Part shown: positions 36,800 through 48,348 of the stretch, one piece after another
Numbering within the stretch: position 1 is the first letter of the stretch
How the letters are laid out: every line of letters begins with the position of its first letter
Source: Nymphaea colorata
Taxonomy: Eukaryota > Streptophyta > Magnoliopsida > Nymphaeales > Nymphaeaceae
Assembly (NCBI RefSeq): GCF_008831285.2
Contig: NC_045143.1
Span: 5,093,503 to 5,157,502, forward strand
Length of the DNA stretch: 64,000 bases
Reading direction: 5' to 3'
Program-made: the position numbers and the translations under genes
The notes under the pieces: generated by a model
Told to the model about the DNA's origin: nothing
The model's input: the letters and a program-made list of their open reading frames with translations, nothing else
Database searches by the model: none

Positions 36800-37340
36800 C
36801 ACTACAAGATAGACGACATTCAGTGACATCAAAAGGTGCCACTGAAGGTCATTTGTGGGGCATTAGTCTTTTGTGGCTATATATATATATGTATACCTTC
36901 TGTGGCATTTTTTTGGTGCCACTGAAGAGTTTTTGATGACTGCCATGGGTATTAGCCTACTATGGCCAATGACGCCACTAAAGGTTCTTTAGTGACATTG
37001 CAAATTGCTACTAAGCATGTTTAATAGCACATATATGTATGACATTATTGACATTTTATGACTATTTGCAAACATCACTAAAGGCCTACTAAAGACATAA
37101 TTAAAGATCTTTAGTTCATATTGCATAAAAAGTGAAAATAAATACACTAAAAGAAAAACATTTTCCTGGCAAAATAAAAATTAATGTCAATAAAATAAGA
37201 TTTTGGTACGCACGAATGTGTAAATACAATAATAACAAAGATATAGTGCATATAGTTTTTTTTTTCTTTTTTTTTGGATATCCAAAGGCATATACATATG
37301 TACACATTTACAAGATTATACCCAATCCCCTTTAGTGGCG
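36800..37340 (+). mobile_element. CACTA-like end with subterminal repeats
   Basis: It begins CACTACAAGATAGACGACA at 36800, matching the CACTA terminal consensus. It is followed by repeated GCCACTGAAGG/GCCACTAAAGG words and their inverse (to TTAGTGGCGTG at about 37331). There is no coding capacity, so it is probably a small non-autonomous derivative. The opposite terminus is not clear. Confidence 0.5.
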
Positions 37341-37344
37341 TGTC

Positions 37345-38247
37345 ATTCTCTGATAACTTTAGCCTTACTAGATGATTTTGAAGGCTGCTCCTCCACCTGT
37401 TGAGCGTATTCTAGAAATTGGACTGTAAAAACCTGCTTTGGAGGATATACACTTTCCAAGTATCACCCCAATCTCCTGTTATTTGTTTGCTAATCTTCCC
37501 TGTCCGACTGTTGCAGCTTCCTGAACATTTGATGACATGCAGACACCTGCAGATGATGGTTTCCTGCATATTATTGCAGCATGTAGTCTCCCACACTACC
37601 ACTCCAGATACGTAACAACCTTCAGAAGGGGTTGTCCGCCATGCCAACATGCCCCAGCCGAAGAAGAAGAACCAGGAGAACGAGTAGCGTGTGCAGGCTA
37701 TTCTCTCCATGATCCCAACCATACAGAGAAGCAGTCCTTTCGACAATTGGGAAGCAGAGAGGGGGAGGAAAGGGAGAAAACTGTTGATATCAAAGATGGA
37801 GAAAAGAGACCCGAAACCGGCACAATGCGCAGGCAGCTGCTTAAGACTACGAAACTGATGACAAGAAACGTCCACCAAGGCTCACGATTTTGTTTACCTA
37901 CTTTGGAAAAATAATAGTACATCATAAGTTCTATTCATAAAGTTATTTGCAAGAAAACAACGTATAATGCATCATTAAGGCAAAGCATGACCACTACAAC
38001 TTAATTGCATAATTCTATACCCAAATATACCTGATGGTCCTGTTTTAAATTTGACTAGCTGACGTCTTATCAACTTAAAAAGCTTGTAGAAATTTAGACA
38101 GCCACTTCTTGTTTCTCATAAAATGCTATCTGCAGATGCAACTAAGACGATGAAAGAGTACATTTCCAGGTTTACTCTTTGGAGATCACTTCATTATGAA
38201 TAGAAATTTAATTAACTTATGAAACGTTGATTTCTAAAGCATAAAAG

Positions 38248-38310
<63 letters not shown>

Positions 38311-40130
38311 TCACAGATATATAGGCCCTAAAAAGTTGAAATAAATTATATATATCGATCATATGCATCTGCATGTATAGGCCTTGAAAATTTAACTTAA
38401 AATTTTATATTAATTTTTTATTAATATATTAACCAAACATCCAATATGAGCTGATTTGACCCCCATATCTCATCGGCAATCTCATGGTCATATGATGCTG
38501 GTCAGCAAAATGAACCAACATCAGCAACAGTGGATATGACCAATTGAGACGGTGTAGCTAGGGATGTCCATAAATTCGATTCATTTATGTCTGATATCTG
38601 AAATCAGTCAGGTATTAAAAGAATTTTAACATTTGATTCGGAAATTGATTTGGATTTGAATTTAAAAAACGACGTGCAATAGAATTTGAATAAGTTTCTG
38701 TTGACAGATTTGGGTCAGACTTAGTGATTAAATATCTTATATATAACGTCCATACATTTTGAAAAGTATCAATTCAGACAGATTTGCATCAGATTTAGAT
38801 TAAATAAATCTCTCATATATATAATGTCCGTACATTTTGAAAATCAGCTCCTAATATATTGTAATGAGGTTCATAATTAGGTTAAAAATTGGAACATTTG
38901 TTTCAGATATTTCCTCTTCTTGTCATTAAATTTAATCTCGCTATACTATTTGATGTTTTGTTATGTTTGTCAAATTCTGAAGAAATGAAAAGTTCTATTA
39001 TTGGTGCTGATTGCTTCGGGTTTTCTACAAGCTATTGATGGAATTGTTTGCATCTATCTTATGATTATTACACATGATTATTATGTGTAAGGATGTTAAC
39101 TGATCAGATATCTGTCCGAACTACTTTTAAAAAATTGGATATGGTAAGCAATTTAACATCTGAATAAGAAAATCAAATCGGATTCGGTTTTAAGAAATAA
39201 CATCTGATCGAATTCGGTTTTAAGTAAATATCCGATCAGATACTTAACCATCTTATCTGATCGGATAGGGATCTAGATTCGGTTTTAAGTAAATATCCAA
39301 TGAGATATATAACCATCTTAACAAGCATATCTGAAGCTTGAGTTGACATCCAAATCTAAATTACAGCTTGATATTCAAATCCGAACTATGTGAATCCGAA
39401 ATACAACATGATATCTGAATCCGGCGTTAATTTCTAAAGTTGGTGTCTCCTGAAGTTGAGACCTATGAACGGTTGAGCCAAACGCACCAAATTAAAATTA
39501 TGACATATAAGAACAATATAAATTGTATATTAAGGTAATGTCTTATTAAGAGGTAATGACTTTTATGAAGTTGTATATAAAAATAGTTAAATAGTTATCA
39601 TATATACCATTTAACTTAAAGTATTTAAAACTATATCACATAAAACTAATTAATTAATAATTCATATTGTATTTAATTAAACATTTTTGTGTAAACAGGC
39701 AAAGTATTATAGTTAAGGCATCAACTCAACACGATATCTTAAATAATATATTTATTTAATTAAAAATAATAAAAAAATCTTGTATCAAGAAATTTCAATA
39801 AAATGAGTATTTTTAAAAATATAAAAATTAATTGCAAATAAATATATTTAATATAAAACAACTATTGAACTAATAAAAAAGTTTTATTTATCAAATTATC
39901 AATTATTTATTTAATCAATCAAGTAAATTATTTTGTATAATCATATAATACGTCCAAAAGTCTTAGGTATTTGATATATAACACATAGTTCACAAATTTA
40001 AAACCAAAAACCTTTAACTAGTAGGAGAACAACAAATTGTTTGATTTAATAAGTTATATGATTTAATTAAATAATGAAAATTTATGTAAAAAAAACACTT
40101 ATTGCAATAAAACTAAAACGACTAACCCAA
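37345..40130. other. AT-rich spacer
   Basis: It contains a long (TA)n tract at about 38258-38308. Between about 38560 and 39420 there are many degenerate GATATCTGA/CGGATTCGG words typical of old plant repeats. From 39500 to 40100 it is very AT-rich. An open stretch at 37411-37878 (minus) resembles no family I know. Confidence 0.5.
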
Positions 40131-40136
40131 AGAGTT

Positions 40137-40300
40137 AGTAAGGATGTGGAAGAATGAAAGTTTGACATCATTGAACACTCTTTTTACGGATAACCATTGA
40201 ACATTCTTTTTACGGATAACCATTGCAATAAAGATAAAAGGACCAACTCAAAGAGTTAGTAAGGATGTGGAAGAATGAATGTTTGACATATATTTGAGCT
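40137..40300. repeat. Local nested duplications
   Basis: The word TAGTAAGGATGTGGAAGAAT occurs twice, about 120 bases apart. Between the copies, CTTTTTACGGATAACCATTG is also doubled. These small duplications lie directly upstream of the copia remnant. Confidence 0.8.
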
Positions 40301-40316
40301 TCTCAAAAGAACAAAT

Positions 40317-41400
40317 ATGTTTGAATCTACGGGTGTTCCAACCCCCATAGCATGCTCCTCTGCTTTGTCTGCTCAAACTGTATCAAAATTTTATGATCTA
40401 ACTCTTTGTCACAGCATTGTTGAAACTCTTCAATACTCTACTACGACTTGCCCAGACATATTTTATGTTGTCAACAAGGTTTGTCAATGCATGCATCATC
40501 CTACTGATGCCTATTAGGATGCCGTAATCCTAAGATATTTGAAACATACTATTAATTATGGTCTTGTTATTAAACCTACCTCAGTTCTTAAAATTAATGG
40601 TTACAGTGATGCAAATTGGGCATGATGTCTTGATGATAGACGGTCTACAGGTAGATATGCAGTGTTTATTAGACTCAATTTAGTTTCATGGAGTGTTAAA
40701 AAGCAGTCAATTGTCTCTCATTCTAGCATTGAGGATGAGTATTGACCTATTGCCAATACTATTGCTGAAATCATGTGGTTACAATTTTCATTAAAAGAAT
40801 TTTGTGTTGCTCAATCACAACCTTCCATATATTGGTGCGACAATATCGGCGCTACCTATCTTGCAGCTCATTCTGTGTATCATAGTCGTAGCAAACACAT
40901 AGAAAATGACCTTCATTTTGTTTGAAAAAAAACTGGCTAAAGGAGATTTGAAAATTCAATACATCTCTTCCAAAAATCAAGTTGTTGATATATTAACTAA
41001 GTCACTTAGTAAGCAGCACCATCATCAAATAATTAACAAGTTCAATCTCATTATTAGAGCATTGAGCTTGTGGAGGGATGTTAACAGAAAATATCAAGAA
41101 AACTCTCAAAGTGAATTACTTGGAAGATGAAAAGTCATGTTTATTGAGGAATGAAAAGTCATGTTTATTGAGAGATAAAAAGTCATGTATTTTATGAGAT
41201 GAAAAATCATGTCTCATGAGATATGAGATATGAAGAGCCATGTCTCTTGGAAATTAGAAACCTTTTATATATCTCCTCTCCATATAAAAGAACCTCTCTA
41301 TCAAAGGAATGCAAGTGAGAAATAATAGAGCAGTGAGTCAGAAATGATAGAGTAGTGGATGTAAGCTTATTGGCTAAACCATTTTAAAAACTCATGGCCT
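40317..41400 (+). mobile_element. Ty1/copia retrotransposon 3' remnant (RNase H end plus LTR)
   Basis: The plus strand encodes a decayed copia RNase H region. Recognisable pieces are [49 protein letters not shown] and QVVDILTKSLSK. They are interrupted by several in-frame stops between 40516 and 40925. A purine tract (GTGGAGGGA) precedes a probable LTR starting TGTTAACAG at 41079. The LTR contains degenerate repeats of GATGAAAAGTCATGT (41127-41220) and a TATA-like CATATAAAAG near 41281. The left part of the element is missing, and it is not functional. Confidence 0.88.
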
Positions 41401-41815
41401 TTTAAGAGTAGAAGGCCTAATTAGACAAACCATAAATTCGTAGGCTGGTGCTTTTTGTATCAAAACACACGTGAAATAGCGCGTTCTTCTCATTCTAAAC
41501 CAGGCAATTCAACCATAAGCAAGTCGCTTACGCCCAAATCTTTAACAAGAACTCACCACGATCTACCAGGAGAGAAACCTCATAAAGAAGAACAAGGAAC
41601 CCAAAAAACTCCGCCTTTCTCACTTAAGTTTCCGCTTTTATGCCTTTGATGCTTAAAATATGATCAAACGAACGAAGAAATCCATTAAAAACAAGACCAA
41701 ATGTAACGGCATACCACTTTCCGCTAATGATCTTCACAGACAGGAGAAGAGAGAAGAAGTGCTTGAGAACAAAACAAGATGGCAATGACAGCAGCTGCGA
41801 CTGCAATTCCGGCGA

Positions 41816-42175
41816 TCACGGGACTGACACAGATCCGAAGGAAGAAGACGGAGGAGGAGGGGATTTGGTAGTTTGTGTAGGAGTAGAAGTCGTGGACGGA
41901 GTAGTCAGTGTAGGAGTAGTAGAGGACGGAGGGGGAGGCGGAGATGGGGTAGAAGGAGGGCTACCAGGCGGGGGAGTTAGGGACGGAGACGACGGAGGAG
42001 GCGAGGACGGCATTGCCAGAGACGATGGAGGAGGGGAAGAGGAAGGCGGCGGGGACGTGGAGTTGGGAGGAGGAGGAGAGGAAGCAGGGGCTGAGGGAGG
42101 AGAAGAGGAAGCGGGGGCTGGAGGAGGTGGAGGCGGGCTCGATGCAGGAGAAAGCACAAGTGGAGGGGTGGCCAT
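41816..42175 (-). pseudogene. Proline-rich (PERK/extensin-like) gene fragment, frameshifted before its membrane segment
   Basis: The minus-strand frame from ATG at 42175 gives 119 residues of Pro/Ser/Thr-rich sequence with SPPPP-type repeats, as in the ectodomain of proline-rich extensin-like receptor kinases or hydroxyproline-rich cell-wall proteins. It ends FGSVSVP. The next bases in a different frame encode a clear membrane segment, SPVIAGIAVAAAVIAILF, as expected after a PERK ectodomain. A small indel therefore seems to separate the two. No kinase domain follows towards 41700, where the copia remnant lies beyond. It could instead be a short arabinogalactan-like protein ending at the stop. 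The pseudogene reading is preferred but not certain. Confidence 0.55.
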
Positions 42176-42463
42176 CCCTAACGATGATGCTCATCTGTGC
42201 TATGCTCGCCGGTGACTCTTCGGCGCCGCTTTCCTTTAGTCGCTGAAAAAGGCAAGCACGGGTTGGCAAAAAAAAAAAAAGCTTTTGAAAAGTTGGTAAT
42301 TAAGAAAAACCACAACTACATTTTGCACTACTAATAAAATTGGCAGTCGGTTATTACTAAATGAGCTAAGTTAATGTGACAAAAAGATTAAAGGCACTTT
42401 AATTATTTTGCATTGGCAACCTAAACTACTTTCAATATATTAATACATAATACATTAAATATA

Positions 42464-43150
42464 TGAGGAACCATTTCTTATCTGCGTCAATACTCTAACG
42501 AGACCTTGAAAACCATGTAGTGGTGGAGCTGAAGAAACCTGGAGAGCCCATCAACCTCTCCAACAAAAGAAGAAGCGACCAATGCAGCCATTTCCTTTGG
42601 TGGTTTAATGAAGGATGCAAGGTTCCAAAGGTTGCTTCCTCTCTAGTTGTAGAAGTCGATGGGTTCCACTGGTTTTCTTTGGCTCCGCTGCAATGTCGTG
42701 TCCCAAGTTTGGTGCAGATATTGACGCCCATTGAAAATGGCTCCTGAACGAGCAGTAAAGATATCAGAAGCAATATAAGAATGATTCAGGTTAGAAGCAG
42801 AGGAGCTATCTAACATTGATCAGCTCCCTTTGTCTTACTTTATGTACAGTTCATTCTTTCAATTTTTCATTGATTCAATTCCGCAGGCAAACCTCCAGCA
42901 GGTTATTTCCTACAGGCAATACACATAAAAGACAGCTCCCAGGCTTCTGACCTTAATAATTCTTATATTGTTTTAAGTATCTTTATTTCATCTTTCATCT
43001 GTTGCATCCATTGATTTTTATCTAATCACCTGAAGTAGTGACTAGTGAGTGCCCTTTCATTCCATCTGGAAGCTTTTCCTATATGCTTCAATATCCAAAC
43101 CAGATCTAGAAAACCACATAGCGGTGAAGCTGAAGAAAACCACCGGTTTC
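42464..43150. repeat. Copies of the palindromic repeat family
   Basis: A palindromic unit at about 42464-42810 (GGAGAGCCCATCAACCTCTCC and its inverse) is followed by the usual spacer (CAATTCCGCAGGCAAACCTC). The left half of another unit follows at about 42926-43150. The organisation is the same as in the array at 27.9-29.75 kb. Confidence 0.75.
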
Positions 43151-43179
43151 ATTCTTCTTGGGTTATTTTCCAAGTTCAA

Positions 43180-43995
43180 CTTTTCAGGTGTAAATGGTAA
43201 GTGTGCTGGCCAAGGCGACAACTATGGAATGGTAATTACCATGAACATCATGGCATATCAAATATAGCAAGTGGTGGAAGACCATGCAAAAATCAAAGAG
43301 AGAATCTCAAGGGGAAAATGTCTAACTATCGTCATGGAAATTAAAAATGAGCAAGCATTATGGTAAAATCTTGTGACTTAAATGATGGTGTTATAATAGT
43401 CCTTAAAAATAAGAGGAAGCATTTATTGCAAGACAACTATATAATGGATTTCAGTACCACGCATTGGATTAAGGTCGACGGATGCATTTAGTTTAGTGGT
43501 ATAGAACCACAGTAATTCTGTTATCGTTTTTTTTTTTAATGTTTTGCATCAAACCGCAATGTCCACAGGAATTTTGACTGTAAAGATCATATAATCAGAG
43601 CACCATCTCAAATATCAAGGAAAAATTCATATTAGGATTGTTATCGGTACAACTTGAGAAGGAGACCTAAATATTGTATTAATAGAGTTAACGTTTTTTA
43701 AGGTTATTTTGAAAAGTAAAATGGTAATCTTTCTTGTTAATCGAATGATCATAACGATGGCAATCATAATATGAATTTTTCATGTAATACGATCAGTTTT
43801 TATTCAATAGATTGGGCACAATAATTTTTCTTGTTTGTAATTAATGTTTATTCACGTCAACAAATAACATCACTATAGGTCTCTACCGATTTTCGAAACT
43901 AATTATGCCATTCGTGGATTAAGAAAAAAAATATATAACAAATCTTCTTGGACGCATGAAATTGCGTCGATAAATATGCTACCGATGTCGATAAA
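43180..43995. repeat. Inverted, rearranged copies of 30660-31880 sequences
   Basis: The segment 43180-43510 is a diverged reverse complement of 30660-31050. The segment 43760-43995 is a diverged reverse complement of the CACTA-like 31660-31880. Between them, 43550-43690 repeats a piece of the MADS 3' flank (CACCATCTCAAATATCAAG). The order differs from the 31-kb locus, so this is not a simple inversion. Confidence 0.6.
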
Positions 43996-44002
43996 TATAT
44001 TA

Positions 44003-45245
44003 CTTGAGCAACAGATTGAAGCATCAATGCATCGAGTCGGATCATGGAAAGCAGTCTCTGCATTTCTCTCTTTGGAACAAAGCTCAGACTCCTTTTACTG
44101 TAAGATTTCACAGATGTCGAACATAATAACCTGAAGATTTATCTAGTGTTATAAACCATATATTACAAACCATATGTGTTCAGTTCCTATATGAACTACT
44201 CCTGGTTTTCCTTTTTCTTTCATGGAACAATAGCCTGCAGCAGCAATCGACTATAACAGTTTGGAGCCCCAAATGCAGCGGGACCTCCTTTCTGCAGCAC
44301 CAACGTCGGTTAAGAACAGTTTCGAATCCCAAATGCAGTTGGGCCACTTTGCTTATGAACATGATCGCTACAGGGATTTCCCCCGTGAGCAATCACCTTT
44401 CGAATTCCAGAATACACACCACTTTTGGATGTAGTGTCTCAGTCGAACGGGACGCCTGTTCTATCCACGTTCATGTCAGTTTCTTTTTCATATGTACATA
44501 TTAATAAATGCCAAAGTTCATAGACAAACCAAGTCATTAAATGAATTCTCGTGATTGGGAAGTCTTTTGGTTGGATCTCTGTAAATGCCCGTCACCTTGA
44601 CATTTCATATCATAATATTGTATATGTCTGCAGATGATGAAATTCTGCGAAGCGGAAGAGCGAAAGCTGTTATCCAGATGATGAAATTTTCAATATTATA
44701 TGCGGAACGGACCAAGTGTGATATAATTGGACAATTTTTGTGCAATTACGCTTGAAAGATTAAATTTTAGAGTCCTTTTTGTTGTATTTTTGAAATTCTG
44801 ATTGCACGATTCGATTCTTATGGTCCAAATTATACTTGAAGGATCCTTCTTTTAAACAGTTCATTCAGACGAGGATATATGATTTTTGAAAAGCATTAAT
44901 GATCGATTAACATTCTAAAGCATCTGAATATTTGTCTGTAAACATCTTACAATCGGATCACCATCTCAAATATCAAGCACGTAGTTACATGAAAAATTCA
45001 TATTAGGATTGCTGTCGGTTCAACTTTAGAAGGCTCTGGAATTGCCTACAAATGCAAATGTCTAAAAAGTCAGCTGGCTTTCACGAATTTAGCTTTCGCC
45101 TTTTTTTTTCAAATAATTTCTTTCAATTATGAAGAACAAATGGTGCGAACAAATGGTGCATAGTGCAACCAGTTGGATTGGGTTGGTGTGTAAACCCATG
45201 TTCCATGTCCTCAATTCGATTCTTGGAGTACTATCCTGATGGACT
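44003..45245 (+). pseudogene. Inverted duplicate of the MADS gene 3' half
   Basis: On the plus strand this region matches the minus strand of 48348-47165. It starts inside the K-box exon (EQQIEASMHRVGSWK), runs through the following intron and the C-terminal exon (44234-44434), and continues into the 3' flank. The C-terminal exon copy is 201 nt, ends at the same TAG and keeps the same reading frame ([28 protein letters not shown]). MADS-box and most K-box exons are absent, so it cannot make a MADS protein. Sequence on its 5' side is CACTA-like. Confidence 0.85.
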
Positions 45246-45387
45246 CTCTCTCTCTCTCTCTCTCTCTCTTGTCACCAACACCACCCTCAACCAAAAAAAA
45301 AAAGAACTATATTTGAGAAGAAAATTGAGCATATTTCACACTTAATTACCCGTTTTAATTCAGGGTGTGAGATTTGGGAGGGGACAA

Positions 45388-45676
45388 ACCGACATCAAGA
45401 ACATGATAAAATAAACATGCCTATGAAAACTACTTGTAACCATTTTTTGAGAGCTCAAATAACACAAAAGAGATAAAGCCTAAAGTGGCAAAATATATGT
45501 CATGGCTTTTTAAATGGCCAAAATGTCTGCTACCTTCTTTTCTTTTCTTTTTTTAACCATCCATCTCAATGAATGATTTATTCTCTTTTAAGTATTTGAG
45601 CTCTTGTAAACTAGTTACAAGTAGTTTTCATAGACATATTTATTTTATCATATTCACTTTATGATGTCGGTGTATG
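45388..45676. mobile_element. Foldback MITE with long terminal inverted repeats
   Basis: The left end, ACCGACATCAAGAACATGAT, returns as ATCATATTCACTTTATGATG/TCGGT at the right end. Pairing continues through ATAAAATAAACATG, CTATGAAAACTACTTGTAAC and GAGCTCAAATA. The arms are roughly 90 bases with a short centre. It lies in the loop between the MADS inverted arms, close to (CT)n and (GA)n tracts at about 45245-45269 and 45789-45809. Confidence 0.75.
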
Positions 45677-46237
45677 CCCTCTCTCTCACACACACATTCT
45701 GAATCAAAACAGCCAAGTGTGAAATATACTCATTTATTTTCCATCTCAAAAGCCGAGCGAGAGAGACAGAGAGAGGAAAGGTGTTGGTTGAGAGAGAGAG
45801 AGAGAGAGAAAGAGGGAGCTGATAAAATGGGAATCAATACCAAAATTTGGAGACAAGAAGTACCCTAGTTACAATAACAACCGCAAAACATAACAAAAAA
45901 GACGAAATATACAATACAATGTACAGTAAAACAAAATAAGAGGGGTGAAGAGGAAATGAAGAGACAGAGCAACACAATCACCTAGCCGTGGATGAAAGAC
46001 GACGTCGTAGCCGAATGACAAAATGTATATCCCCTTGAACAAGATTAGCCACACCTCCAGAGATGACCCCAGGAAACCGTCAGGTGCAGAGAAAGACAAA
46101 AGATAAAAAAAGACGAATGGAGGGTGGATCTGCTACAACGGACAACCCTGACGGATGCCATGACCTAGACAAAAGAAATCGCTTCACAACCCATTGAAGG
46201 AGACCGCTAGCTGGGCCCTAGTGACAAGCGAAATGAT

Positions 46238-47110
46238 CTACTGCCTAAACGATAGGCCAAAAGCAAGAGTGAGGAGGTGAGAAAGAAATTCCAAACTAAC
46301 CGAATCAAAAGCCTTATAGATGTCCAACTTAAGGATGAAGGAAGGAAGATGCAAACAGTATAGAGAATGAACAACCTCATTGGCGAGGACTACAGCGTCC
46401 TGCAAATACCGACCCTTGATGAAAGCAACCTGGAAGAGGTTAATGATAGACGGTAATCTGTAAGGAAAGCAACTTAGCAATAATCTTATAAGGAGTGCTT
46501 AAGATGAAGATGAGGTGAAAGTGAGTGACGTCTGTAGGGTTAGAACGCTTAGACACCAAGACACAAACAACTTGATTAAATTCCTTAAGAAAGATGGAGT
46601 TCGAGGCAAATTCATCACAAAACTCAAACACATCAGCGCTACAAGCCTCCCAAAAGGTGCAAAAAAATTCAATAGGAAAACCATCAATGTTGGGCGCCTT
46701 ACCAGAGCCAAGGGCCCAGACAACATTCTTGATCTCTTGGTGCAGGAAAGGTCACTCAAGAGAGATCACACACGAGACAGAGAGGTGAAAATCCGGCAAC
46801 GGGGCACGGAAGCGAAGGGGCTTAGAATAAAAATCTCGAAAATGCGGTCAAAGCCGAAAAAATATCATCACCAAGAAAAACCCTGTGTCCGATAACTATA
46901 GACTGGAGCAATGTTTGAGGCGCCTTTGAGAGACAGCAAAGTGGAAGAATCTAGAGTTCTGGTCTCCATACGAAAGCCAACCCAACCTAGAACGCTGTTG
47001 TCAATAGATAGATTCCCTAATCCACCACTTCTGAGCAAGACGACAAAAAAATGAGAAGACTGATTTGTAGAAAGATGAGAGAGAGAGAGACAGATAAGAG
47101 GGGGCAAAAA
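46238..47110 (-). mobile_element. LINE (non-LTR retrotransposon) reverse-transcriptase remnant
   Basis: Minus-strand pieces of a plant LINE reverse transcriptase can be read in order: SRFFHFAVSQRRLKH-type sequence near 46900-47000, GSGKAPNIDGFPIEFF near 46700, LKEFNQVVCVLVSK near 46580, then, after a frameshift at about 46440, AFIKGRYLQDAVVLANE and LKLDIYKAFDSV. The catalytic palm motif and later domains are not present. It is a 5'- and 3'-truncated, broken copy inside the loop of the MADS inverted duplication. Confidence 0.85.
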
Positions 47111-47164
47111 ACCTTGCCGTAGCCATCAGCCAACAACTCTCAATTCAAACCAACACTCCATCAA

Positions 47165-48348
47165 GATAACATACTCCAAGAATCGAACTGAAGATAGGGA
47201 ACATGGGTTTACACGCCAACCCAGTCCAACATACATCATTTGTTCTTCATAATTGAAAGAAATTATTTGAAAAAAAAAAGGCGAAAGGTAAATCGTGAAA
47301 GCCAGCTGACTTTTTAGACATTTGCATTTGTAGGCAATTCCAGAGCCTTCTCAAGTTGCACCGACAGCAATCCTAATATGAATTTTTCATGTAACTATGT
47401 ACTTGATATTTGAGATGGTGATCCGTTTGTAAGATCTTTACAGACAAATATTCAGATGCTTTAGATTGTTAATATCATTAATGCTTTTCAAAAATCATAT
47501 ATCCTCGTCTGAATGAACTGTTTAAAAGAATTCCTTCAAATATAATTTGGACCATAAGAATCGAATCGTGCAATCAGAATTTCAAAAATACAACAAAAAG
47601 GACTCTAAAATTTAATCTTTCAAGCGTAATTGCACAAAATTGTCCAATTATATCACACTTGGTCCGTTCCCCGTATAATATTGAAAATTTCATCATTTGG
47701 ATAACAGCTTTCGCTCTTCCGCTTCGCAGAATTTCATCATCTGCTGACATATACAATATTATGATATGAAATGTCAAGGTGACGGGCATTTACAGAGATC
47801 CAACCAAAGAGTTGCCAGTCATGAGAATTCATTTCCTGACTTGGTTTGTCTATGACCTTTGGCATTTATTAATATTTACATATGAAAAAGAAACTGACAT
47901 GAACGTGGATAGATCTGGCTTCCCGTTCGACTGAGACACTACATCCAAAAGTGGTATGTATTCTGGAATTCGAAAGGTGATTGCTCACGGGGGAAATCCC
48001 TGTAGCGGTCATGTTCATAAGCAAAGTGGCCCAACTGCATTTGGGATTCGAAACTGCTTTCAACCGACGTTGGTGCTGCAGAACGGAGGTCCGGCTGCAT
48101 TTGGGGCTCCAAACTGTTGTAGCCGACTGCTGCTGTTGGCTATTGTTCCATGAAAGAAAAAGGAAAACCATAAGTAATTCACATAGGAACTGAACACATA
48201 TGGTTTGTAATACATCTTCAGGTTATCATGTTCGACATCTGTGAAATCTTACTGTAAAAGAAGTCTGAGCTTGACCCAAAGAGCGATATGCAGAGACTTC
48301 TTTCCATGATCGGACTCGATGCATTCCTGCTTCAATCTGTTGCTCAAG
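47165..48348. repeat. Right arm of the MADS inverted duplication
   Basis: This is the reverse-complement partner of 44003-45245, with only scattered substitutions and indels by eye. It includes the distal K-box exon, the C-terminal exon and about 770 bp of 3' flank. The two arms are separated by about 1.9 kb holding the foldback MITE and the LINE remnant. Confidence 0.88.

Noticed and set aside
37411-37878. 155-codon minus-strand open frame
   Set aside because: Cys-rich but with no recognisable motif, leader or splice context. Probably chance in a less AT-rich patch.
41727-42215. Plus-strand Gly/Glu/Asp-rich open frame
   Set aside because: It is the antisense shadow of the proline-rich minus-strand sequence, whose SPPPP repeats and following membrane segment make biological sense.
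48140-48297. Missing 42-nt MADS K-box exons between exon 3 and the C-terminal exon
   Set aside because: VEHDNLK-like coding is visible near 48230, but no frame with usable splice sites exists. All trials hit a stop, so no exon was called.
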